A stretch of DNA of 64,000 nucleotides, taken from the NCBI RefSeq assembly GCF_014644535.1, contig NZ_BMKW01000002.1, forward strand, positions 521,034-585,033, written 5' to 3'. A program made the position numbers and the translations under genes. This DNA is from Neoroseomonas lacus (GTDB lineage Bacteria > Pseudomonadota > Alphaproteobacteria > Acetobacterales > Acetobacteraceae). The notes beneath the pieces were generated by a model. That model saw only the letters and a list, made by a program, of their open reading frames with translations, was not told where the DNA came from and made no database searches. Below, in pieces: positions 50,375 to 57,664 of the stretch; the stretch's first letter is position 1, and each line of letters opens with the position of its first letter.

Positions 50375-52201
50375 TCACGGCACCCGCCGCTTCGTCACGG
50401 CCACGGATAGTGTCGCCGCCGCCAAATCGAACGTTGCCGGCGAGATGTTCCTGGCCATGACGCGCGCCGTGTTGTTGGACCAAGTCGCGGCGTTGAGCTC
50501 GACGAAGCGCGTCGACGAGGCCAGCGCCGCCTGGGCAAGGTCCCCCTGCCGAGCACCGTTGACGGTGACGTCGAGCAGACTGGTCGCCCCCGGTGCGAGG
50601 CTCGGCAGGTCCCAGGACACCTCGGCGGAGAACTCCCGCTGCCCCGCCGGTAGAGCGGGCGTGCCACACAGCAGGGCAGGCGCCGCCTCGGGCAGCCCGT
50701 AGAGCCGCAGCGCTTCGAGCTCGATCTGCCCGTCAAAGCCGACGATGCCGATCTGGGCGAAGGCCACGCCTGCGCCGAGCCGCACCGTCATACGCCTGTT
50801 CAGCGATGCGTCGGCCATGGCCGCCCCGCCGGTCCACGCCTTGGACGGGACGTTCCACAGCAGGGTGGTGATCGAGGCCAGCGCGTCGCCGGCGCCATTC
50901 TCCCGCACATTCATCGACGCATCGAAGCAGCGCACGAAAATACGCCCGCCGTCAGCGCCGCCGACCAGGGAATGCACCAGCGCGAACTCCTTGGCCTGTG
51001 AGCACTCCACCACGAAAGCCAGGCCCCGCTGTGCCGCGAGCAGCAGCCCGCGCCCTGTCGGCGTGATGTCGTCCAGGCCGTTGAAGGACAGGCCGGAGAG
51101 CGTCGTGGCGCTGGTCGTGGACGTGGCGACCACCGCCAGCCCCTCGACGCCGATCTCGGTGGCGCTGTGCCGGAAGGCCTGGGCGCGGACGTTCGGCACC
51201 GCCCCGAGCAGCCGCAGATGGCGCGACGCCGGCGCGCGGTGGCGGTTGATCACGGTGTTGCCGCAGCGGGTGGCGGTGGCGGTGTAGTCGATGCCAACCT
51301 GGTAGGTGTTGGACCAGGCGATCTCGTACTCGCAGTCCTGCGCCGCGGCGGTGTGCCGGGCGACGATCGGCGAGCAGGCCTCCATGCGCAGCGCCCGGCC
51401 GATGATCGCCGAGCCGCTGGTCTCGTTCAGGAAGGGGATCGCCACATTCGGGTCGAGCTGGCGCAGCTCGAAGTTCGGCGCGTCGAAGACGTGCCGGTTG
51501 TGGTTGGAATAGGCTCCGTCCGCCTTGGACAGCCGGATTCCGAAGCGGTCGATGGTGGGGTTGATCCCGGTCGCGATCGCGAAGTGGCCACCATAGTAGC
51601 GGATGGAGGTGTTCCAGGCGGTGGCGGTGGCGCAGTGGATGTCGAGGCCGATGCGGTTGTTGAGGATGCGCCCCAGCTGGAAGGTGCTGTCCTCGACACC
51701 GCGGCCGTCGCCCAGTGTCCGCATGCCGATGGTGAAGCCCGAGACCAGGCGCAGCTCGACCACCGAGGCGTCGATGTTGCGCACCAGGATGCCGATATCG
51801 GCCTCGTCGAGCCAATCGGACTGGGTCTGCCGGATGACCTGCAGCCCGGCATAGTGCTTCTCGCCATTGCGGGTGGTGCCGCCGTCGCCAAGGGTCAGCA
51901 CGGAGGCCGCGGCCGATCCCGTGTAGCGGATGATGCCGTGCATGATCAGGCCGCGGGCGCTACCGCTCAGGGTGACGCCGGCAGAGACGTTCCAGGTGCC
52001 GGGCGGGATGGCCGCGAACTTCTGGTCCGCCGCGGCGCGATCGAAGGCGGCCTGGATGGCGGCGCGATCGTCGGCGACGCCATCGCCGAGGCCGCCGAAG
52101 TCATTTGGCAGCACGGTCTCGCGGTCGCGCAGGTACTTGGCGAGATCGGTCTTGCTGACCGCGGTGTCGAGCACCAGCAGGTCGTCGATGCGGGCGGGCA
52201 T
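50375..52201 (-). CDS. Phage tail spike with pectate-lyase-like beta-helix fold
   Basis: 608-residue last gene of the tail module. The N terminus MPARIDDLLVLDTAVSKTDL looks like a virion-attachment segment. PNDFGGLGDGVADDRAAIQA (about 33-52) is the standard entry to the pectate-lyase/epimerase-like right-handed beta-helix found in phage tail spikes, and repeats rich in Gly, Asn and Val follow. The C-terminal 150 residues look like a separate carbohydrate-binding or trimerisation domain. It probably recognises or cleaves surface polysaccharide of the host. GGAG lies before the ATG, 15 bases from the hub gene. Confidence 0.8.
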   Translation of the reverse strand: MPARIDDLLVLDTAVSKTDLAKYLRDRETVLPNDFGGLGDGVADDRAAIQAAFDRAAADQKFAAIPPGTWNVSAGVTLSGSARGLIMHGIIRYTGSAAASVLTLGDGGTTRNGEKHYAGLQVIRQTQSDWLDEADIGILVRNIDASVVELRLVSGFTIGMRTLGDGRGVEDSTFQLGRILNNRIGLDIHCATATAWNTSIRYYGGHFAIATGINPTIDRFGIRLSKADGAYSNHNRHVFDAPNFELRQLDPNVAIPFLNETSGSAIIGRALRMEACSPIVARHTAAAQDCEYEIAWSNTYQVGIDYTATATRCGNTVINRHRAPASRHLRLLGAVPNVRAQAFRHSATEIGVEGLAVVATSTTSATTLSGLSFNGLDDITPTGRGLLLAAQRGLAFVVECSQAKEFALVHSLVGGADGGRIFVRCFDASMNVRENGAGDALASITTLLWNVPSKAWTGGAAMADASLNRRMTVRLGAGVAFAQIGIVGFDGQIELEALRLYGLPEAAPALLCGTPALPAGQREFSAEVSWDLPSLAPGATSLLDVTVNGARQGDLAQAALASSTRFVELNAATWSNNTARVMARNISPATFDLAAATLSVAVTKRRVP

Positions 52202-52216
52202 GTGGGATGCTCCGGC

Positions 52217-54223
52217 TCAGAGCGCGGTGGCGGTGACGGGGCCGGCCAGGGCGGAGACGTTGCCCTCGGCCGAGACGGCGCGCAGCCAATACCAACGGGT
52301 GTCGCCGACACTGAGGCCGGTGCGGTCCCAGAAGAGGCTGGTCGGCTCGGTGGGCAGCTTGGTTGCTGCGGCGAGGCTGTTCGAACTGGCCTCGAACACC
52401 TGCAGGCGGACGGCGTCGGCCGGAAAGCCACCAGCGAGGCGGATGCCGCCGGCAATTCCCGTCGCCGTGGGCGCCGCCACCGCGGCCGGGACGAGCGCCT
52501 GCCGCCAGCCTGACACGGCGCCGCTACGCGCCACGGCACGCACCCGGAAGCCGGTCGGCTCGGCCGTGGGGAGGACCGCCGCCGTGGCGCCGAGCGACCC
52601 ACCGTAGCCCTGCCAGGCCGCCACGGAGGCCGGCAGGAACTCGACCTGGTAGCCGGCGAGATGGGAGGAGCCGACCGCGGCCCAGGACACGGCCAGGACG
52701 GCAAAGGCCGTCGTCTCCGGCGTCTCCACCGCGATGCTGGCGGGGGCGGCGATGACGCCCGGGTTGGGCAGCACCACGGCGGGGTTACTGCCGGTGGCGC
52801 GTTCATCGACCGCCGGGTTCCAGTCCCATACCGCGGCGTCCTCCTCCTCCAGGGTGAGGTCGACACCGCCCTCGGCCGCCAGCGACCAGGCGGTGACCCG
52901 CGCCGGGAAAGGCGTCAGCCGGTCGAGGGCGACCGCTGCCGCCTCCCAGGGCCGTAGCCGCAGCGCCGAGAGGTTGGCGGGGAAGGCGACGGTGCGTTGG
53001 CGGCGGTTGCGCTCCAGCTCGACCTTCATGAGCCGCTGCACCGTGCTGACCGAGGTGGTCAGCGGGAATTCGAGGTCGCGGTAGATCATCTCGCCGCCAT
53101 CCTGGGCGACATAGTTGGAGGCCAGGAGCGGCGGCGCGTCGGTCGGCTGCCAGTTGGCCGCTGGCTCGACATAGACGGCGCGCACCCCGTTGAAGAGATC
53201 CCGCCGCGGCCGCGCCCCCTGGATGGTGACGTCGCCGCGGAGATCGTCGGAGGTCAGGGTGGCCGCCGGTAGCGCCGGCGCCCCGGCATGGATGAAGAAC
53301 CGCCCCCCACTAACAACCAATGCTCCAGCCATGGAGGCGGCGAGTTTGCGGGTGATGGCGATCTTGCCCTCGGCGAGCGACAGCACGCCATTGGCGGTGT
53401 AGCGGCGCTCGTAGACCCCGGCCCGGGTGCCAACCAACTCGTCGCAGATGTTGGCCGCGGCGATCAGCGCGGGGATGTCGATGTCGGACCACGAGGCCCG
53501 CCAGCCGAAGGGCGCGGTGAGGTACCAGGCGAGCAGCAGGGCCGGGTTGTCGGACCAGCCCACCATCCCCGTCCGCGGGTCGAGGATGGTGTCGGTGCCC
53601 TCGACGATGGCGGCGATATTGGGCGGGCCGGCTGGGAAGGCTTCGGCGGTAAGCTTGAGCCGGACGGCGACATAGGCGCGGCCGCGACCGCGATGCTCGC
53701 TGGTCCACTGGCCGCCGGTCTCGGCGATCAGGTTGGCATCGGCCGCCTGGTCGGGATCACCGAGATGGCGGTCGATGCGGGCCAGCCCGGCGAGCGAGCC
53801 ATCGCTCTCGACCTTGTCGCCGAGATAGACCGCGCCGATGGCGCGGACGCGGTGCGCGGCGAGCACGACCACCGAGTAGAAGTAGCCGTCCGTGCGGCCC
53901 TCATCGTCAGTCGCCGAGTGCAGGAAGACGATCGGGCCGGAGACCTTGCAGCGGCCGAGGACGATCTGGTGTTCGGTGACGGGCTGGCGGAAAGCCTGGG
54001 TGCGGCCGGCACCGGGCTGGCCGGCGTCGAAGCCGGCGATGGCCGCCGCCTGCGGGCTGAGGCTGGCCTGCCTTTTCTGCTTCTGGGGAAAGACCGACTG
54101 GCCGATGGCGGAGACGATGAAGGCGGCGCCGGCGCCGACCACGGCGCCGATGATGCCGCCGCCGACGGCGGTGGAGGCGATACCGGCGGCAGCGACGGCG
54201 ATGAGGGGGACGGCGGCAGGCAT
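52217..54223 (-). CDS. Phage tail hub / host-specificity protein (J-like)
   Basis: 668 residues. It starts with a hydrophobic Ala/Gly-rich stretch (about 5-45) of the kind found in lambda J-type and GTA gp15-type tail tip proteins. A hub region follows (TEHQIVLGRCKVSGPIVFLH, GTDTILDPRTGMVGWSDNPA, LAWYLTAPFGW), typical of the COG4733 central tail fibre family. Two fibronectin III-like repeats lie near the C terminus (about 500-668). It is much shorter than lambda J. Downstream of it is the tail spike, which it presumably carries. Confidence 0.87.
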   Translation of the reverse strand: MPAAVPLIAVAAAGIASTAVGGGIIGAVVGAGAAFIVSAIGQSVFPQKQKRQASLSPQAAAIAGFDAGQPGAGRTQAFRQPVTEHQIVLGRCKVSGPIVFLHSATDDEGRTDGYFYSVVVLAAHRVRAIGAVYLGDKVESDGSLAGLARIDRHLGDPDQAADANLIAETGGQWTSEHRGRGRAYVAVRLKLTAEAFPAGPPNIAAIVEGTDTILDPRTGMVGWSDNPALLLAWYLTAPFGWRASWSDIDIPALIAAANICDELVGTRAGVYERRYTANGVLSLAEGKIAITRKLAASMAGALVVSGGRFFIHAGAPALPAATLTSDDLRGDVTIQGARPRRDLFNGVRAVYVEPAANWQPTDAPPLLASNYVAQDGGEMIYRDLEFPLTTSVSTVQRLMKVELERNRRQRTVAFPANLSALRLRPWEAAAVALDRLTPFPARVTAWSLAAEGGVDLTLEEEDAAVWDWNPAVDERATGSNPAVVLPNPGVIAAPASIAVETPETTAFAVLAVSWAAVGSSHLAGYQVEFLPASVAAWQGYGGSLGATAAVLPTAEPTGFRVRAVARSGAVSGWRQALVPAAVAAPTATGIAGGIRLAGGFPADAVRLQVFEASSNSLAAATKLPTEPTSLFWDRTGLSVGDTRWYWLRAVSAEGNVSALAGPVTATAL

Positions 54224-54244
54224 CGGGCGCGGTCCTCCGAGACG

Positions 54245-54604
54245 TCAGTCGATGCGCCAGGCGGTGGTGCAATCGGTCAGGGAGATGCGGATCAGGCCGC
54301 GGGGCCCGACGAAGGCGGCGCGGCCGCCGTCGACGACGACGCCGAGGCGCGGCGGATCGCCCGCCAGGACGACATCCCCAGCCCGTGCGAAGGTCGGCGG
54401 GATGCGCGGGAAGCCGGCGCTGTCGGCCGTGGCCTCCAGCGAGGTGAGGCTGCGCCACCCCGGCCGACGGCCGGTCGTAGCCATCACCGCCGCCAATGCA
54501 AACCGCCCGCAGTTCCAGCGATGCGCATCAAAGGGACGCGTCTCGGCGGCGGCCAGCAAGGCTGCCAGCCGCGCCGCCCAGTCCGGACGGCGGGCGATCA
54601 CCAT
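54245..54604 (-). CDS. DUF6950 family phage protein (tail-tip assembly)
   Basis: 119 residues from ATG 54604. The segment RPFDAHRWNCGRFALAAVMA carries a Cys in the place where NlpC/P60-like phage peptidases have their catalytic Cys, and GDVVLAGDPPRLGVVVDGGR is the second block. This is the DUF6950 pattern, usually found directly before the tail hub in alphaproteobacterial prophages, as here. Whether it has peptidase activity is not known; a clear catalytic His is not seen. It ends 21 bases before the hub gene. Confidence 0.7.
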   Translation of the reverse strand: MVIARRPDWAARLAALLAAAETRPFDAHRWNCGRFALAAVMATTGRRPGWRSLTSLEATADSAGFPRIPPTFARAGDVVLAGDPPRLGVVVDGGRAAFVGPRGLIRISLTDCTTAWRID

Positions 54605-54771
54605 GCATCTGGGCTCCGCTTCAGTCGGCCTGGCCCGCGGCCGCGCACTACCGAGGCTCGGAGCGTGTGGCTCCGGCGATTGGCACGCGCAATGTGCTCG
54701 CGCAGGCTGTAACTCTCGACCGTTCAACGGCGAATGCCGATGCGGAGCCGCTTGAAGCCCGGGGAGAGCCA

Positions 54772-55239
54772 GTGACGATCAGAGCTATCACACGCGACGA
54801 CATGCCCGGCCTGAAGGCCGTCATTGATGCGACTGGACTGTTTCCCGCCGAGATGCTGGACGAGATGACGGCCGGCCACTTCGACGGCGGCTCACCCAGC
54901 GAGATATGGCTCACGGTTGACGAGGACGGCCCTGTGGCGGTCGCGTACTGCGCCTCCGAGCGGATGACCCACGGGACGTGGAACCTCCTGCTAATCGCGG
55001 TGCACCCGGCGCGGCAGGGACAGGGTGTCGGGGCGAAGCTGACGCGGCACATCGAGACCACGTTGGCCGCATCCGGCGAACGGGTGCTGCTGGTCGAGAC
55101 GTCGGGTCTGCCCGAGTTCGAGCGCACCCGCGCGTTCTATCGGCGGCTTGGCTACGCCGAAGAGGCACGCATCCGGGAATTCTATCGGGCAGGCGAAGAC
55201 AAGATCATCTTTCGCAAGGCGCTTATCCCGCCAGCGTAG
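54772..55239 (+). CDS. GNAT acetyltransferase inside the tail module
   Basis: 155 residues from GTG 54772, with GGGGAGA five bases upstream. The acetyl-CoA loop is AVHPARQGQGVGAKLTRHIE (about 77-96), preceded by LLLIAV and followed by RAFYRRLGYAEEARI, so the fold is complete. It is on the + strand while all surrounding phage genes are on the - strand, between the DUF6950 gene and the gp13-like tail gene. This is typical of a cargo (moron) gene. The substrate is unknown. Confidence 0.88.
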   Translation: MTIRAITRDDMPGLKAVIDATGLFPAEMLDEMTAGHFDGGSPSEIWLTVDEDGPVAVAYCASERMTHGTWNLLLIAVHPARQGQGVGAKLTRHIETTLAASGERVLLVETSGLPEFERTRAFYRRLGYAEEARIREFYRAGEDKIIFRKALIPPA

Positions 55240-55277
55240 TCGCCACTCAGGCGCCACCGCATCGGCCTGTGGGTCCC

Positions 55278-55859
55278 TCAGCCGGCTCCCGGCAGCCGGA
55301 TCTCCGCCTCCTGCAGGGCGGGGACGAACTCGAAGAAGCGATCGCCCGGATACTCCGCCTGCTGGTCAGCATCGGTGTAGCGGCGCACCTCGGCGCGCTC
55401 GAGGTCGACCAGGCGGCTCTCGCAGGTGAGCGAGATGCGCGGCTCGGCCCCGTCCACCACCTGCATGGTGTCCATCAGCCCGGCCCAGAGCGGGAACGGG
55501 TCGGCGACGAACGCGCCCTCGGCATCGAGCAGCGCGCCCCATAGCCGCGCCGGGCGCAGCCGAAAGGACTGCTCGGCGAGTGCGATATCGACCACCTCCT
55601 GCGGCACGGGCGACAGCGTGAGGGTGATGCGCACCGCCCTAAGTTCCGCGGTCTCCTCGATGTCGGAGACGGCGCCGATGGTGCCCATGCCCTCGTACGT
55701 CACACCGGCCCAGTGCAGCGGCCCGAGCCCGGTCCAGGCGCGGATGGGGCCGGAGGCGAAGTCGAGTTCGACAAGGACGACGGGCGTCGCCACCGGGGCG
55801 CTCGCCGCCGCCGCGGCCTGGGGCGAAAGGCGCGGCGTGGCGGCGATACCGTCGGTCAT
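55278..55859 (-). CDS. Phage distal tail protein, gp13/DUF2163-like
   Basis: 193 residues. The pattern VVLVELDFASGPIRAWTGLG, TIGAVSDIEETAELRAVRI and ESRLVDLERAEVRRYTDADQ is common in tail genes of alphaproteobacterial prophages in exactly this position, between the distal tail protein and the peptidase-like or hub gene. I compare it to GTA gp13 by order; the precise family is uncertain. The ATG overlaps the preceding gene as ATGA. Confidence 0.75.
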   Translation of the reverse strand: MTDGIAATPRLSPQAAAAASAPVATPVVLVELDFASGPIRAWTGLGPLHWAGVTYEGMGTIGAVSDIEETAELRAVRITLTLSPVPQEVVDIALAEQSFRLRPARLWGALLDAEGAFVADPFPLWAGLMDTMQVVDGAEPRISLTCESRLVDLERAEVRRYTDADQQAEYPGDRFFEFVPALQEAEIRLPGAG

Positions 55860-56545
55860 GGCAGCACCTCCTCCAGGCGGATGGTGATGGCGGTGAAGCG
55901 GCCGGGCCGGGTGGGATTGGCGCCCTCGTCATCGGAGGCGAGGCGCATCGCCACCGTGGGTGTGGTCAGCACCAGCAGCTCGTCGAGCGGGGCGGCGGCG
56001 CGCAGCGGCGGGGCGATCGGGATGGTCGCGGTGCCGGCGCCGGAGGCGATCACCTGTTCCGTCGCCATGTAGAGCCGCCCGGCGAGGCCGATATGGTCGC
56101 CGGCGCCGACCGCGACCGTGTTCGGCCACCAGCCCTGGGTTTGCAGGGAGAGGGCGCCGCGCGCCGCACCGGCGGCGAGCGACGGCGTGCCCGATCCCAC
56201 CACCATCCCCGTCCCATCGGTGAAGATGGTCGCGTCCGAGAAGGAGTAGGGTCCGCTCGGGACCTCGCCCTGGCTCCGCGGATCGCCGGTGCGGTATTCG
56301 CGCCGCCAGTCCCAGATACGGACCGTGTTGGCAGAGCCGGCCAGCGCGGCGAGCAGCCCCTCCAGCTCGCCGGCCTGGATACGGTTCAGCGGATCGAAGC
56401 TGGCCTCGGCGATCCAGCGGGCCCCGTCGCGGCGCAGCACCTGGGTGGCGCGGCTGACCGGCGAGACGAAGCGCAGCGTGTTGTGCTGCAGGTAGAAGCT
56501 CAGCCGCGACGGTCGCAGCGTTGTCGGCCAGGTATGTTCGGTCAC
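55856..56545 (-). CDS. Phage distal tail protein, gp12-like
   Basis: 229 residues from a GTG start. LSFYLQHNTLRFVSPVSRAT and FDPLNRIQAGELEGLLAALA match the N-terminal part of distal-tail (Dit-like) proteins of siphophages; LSLQTQGWWPNT lies mid-protein and IGLAGRLYMATEQVIASGAG in the C-terminal half. In tail modules it links the tape measure and tail tube to the baseplate. The gene follows the inserted methyltransferase, and a short remnant frame ends in its start codon. Confidence 0.75.
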   Translation of the reverse strand: MTEHTWPTTLRPSRLSFYLQHNTLRFVSPVSRATQVLRRDGARWIAEASFDPLNRIQAGELEGLLAALAGSANTVRIWDWRREYRTGDPRSQGEVPSGPYSFSDATIFTDGTGMVVGSGTPSLAAGAARGALSLQTQGWWPNTVAVGAGDHIGLAGRLYMATEQVIASGAGTATIPIAPPLRAAAPLDELLVLTTPTVAMRLASDDEGANPTRPGRFTAITIRLEEVLP

Positions 56546-56661
56546 AGCACCTTCTCTCGCGGAATGGCGATGAGCCGCGCCTCGGCCAGGGGCGCGAAGC
56601 CGGCCTGCCGATCAGCGCGTGAGTCCGGGGCCCTTGCACTCAACAGCGATGGCGCGATTGG
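56546..56661 (-). pseudogene. Possible truncated phage gene 3' end
   Basis: A minus-strand frame ending GFAPLAEARLIAIPREKVL, whose stop overlaps the GTG of the distal tail gene (TGTGA), is open back to the methyltransferase stop but has no start codon or ribosome binding site of its own. It looks like the tail end of a phage gene whose front was displaced by the methyltransferase. A 17-codon frame also begins at the methyltransferase stop (ATGA). Evidence is limited to gene edges. Confidence 0.3.
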
Positions 56662-57552
56662 TCATGGACGCGCGGCGACGATCCAGAAGGCGCCTGGAAG
56701 CACCACCCCCTCAGGGCCCTCGAGCTGACGATAGGTCTCCGTGATAGCGGCGAGGATCTCGCTTCGCAGTGCAGGCGCGACCTCGTCCAGAACGCGCGTC
56801 AACGGCCCAAACTGGATGGAGAAATCGGCGGCATCAGCGGCGCCGCCCGGGCCGGCCAAGCGCATGGGCTCGTCATGCGCCGTCAGTTCCACCTCGGAAA
56901 AACCGGCGCCCTCAAGGATGCGCCGGACCCGCGCTGGGTCGGCAAATGAAAACATGCCCGGCTGATCCGGCCCTGGCACCGGCACCGCTCCGGCCGGCAG
57001 TAGCGGCAAGGCCGCGCGCACGGCGGCCGTGATGTAGCCATTCTCTGCGGCCGTGCGGCAACAGACGAAGACGAGGCGCCCCGAAGGACGCAGCGCACGA
57101 CGCAGGTTCGCGAAAGCGGCGACCGGATCGCCAAAGAACATGACGCCGACCCGGGAGAAGATCAGGTCAAAGACGGCCGGCTCGAAAGCATGGCTGGAGG
57201 CGTCCGCTAGCGTGAGACCCACCTGTGGAAAATCTCCCGCGGCAACGCGCTCTCTCGCTCTGGCCAGCATCTGTGCCGAGATGTCCACGCCTTCAACTCG
57301 ACCAGACGCGCTGACACGGTGGGCGAGAGCCAGGGTCGTGTCGCCGCACCCGCATCCCACATCGAGCACCTGCTCGCCTGGACCGGGCGCCGCCCGATCA
57401 AGAGCGACGCGCGTGAGCGGTGCGAGCAGTTCGTCTAGCCGCGTCTGAAGGCTCACCCAGGGCGCCGTAGCCGCGCTGTTCCAATAGCGGGCCTGCCACG
57501 TGTGTGGGTTGTCCGTGGGCGGTGAAGCGGGTTGATCAGCCTGGTCGTGCAT
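56662..57552 (-). CDS. SAM-dependent class I methyltransferase inside the tail module
   Basis: 296 residues from ATG 57552. The SAM loop is EQVLDVGCGCGDTTLALAHR (about 59-78), then VEGVDISAQMLARARERVA, ADASSHAFEPAVFDLIFSRV and NLRRALRPSGRLVFVCCR, all in the order of UbiE/small-molecule methyltransferases. It has no resemblance to phage tail proteins and lies between the tape measure and the distal tail gene, on the phage strand. Probably cargo; the target is unknown. A DNA methyltransferase role is unlikely because no NPPY or PCQ motif is seen. Confidence 0.87.
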   Translation of the reverse strand: MHDQADQPASPPTDNPHTWQARYWNSAATAPWVSLQTRLDELLAPLTRVALDRAAPGPGEQVLDVGCGCGDTTLALAHRVSASGRVEGVDISAQMLARARERVAAGDFPQVGLTLADASSHAFEPAVFDLIFSRVGVMFFGDPVAAFANLRRALRPSGRLVFVCCRTAAENGYITAAVRAALPLLPAGAVPVPGPDQPGMFSFADPARVRRILEGAGFSEVELTAHDEPMRLAGPGGAADAADFSIQFGPLTRVLDEVAPALRSEILAAITETYRQLEGPEGVVLPGAFWIVAARP

Positions 57553-57664
57553 GGCCTGACGAGCTCCGATCCGCATCGAATGCCGCGCAGATCGTGCCAC
57601 GGTGGCGGTGTAGGACTCAACGCCGCGGTCACCACGCCGATGATCCAATGGAACAGATTGGCTG

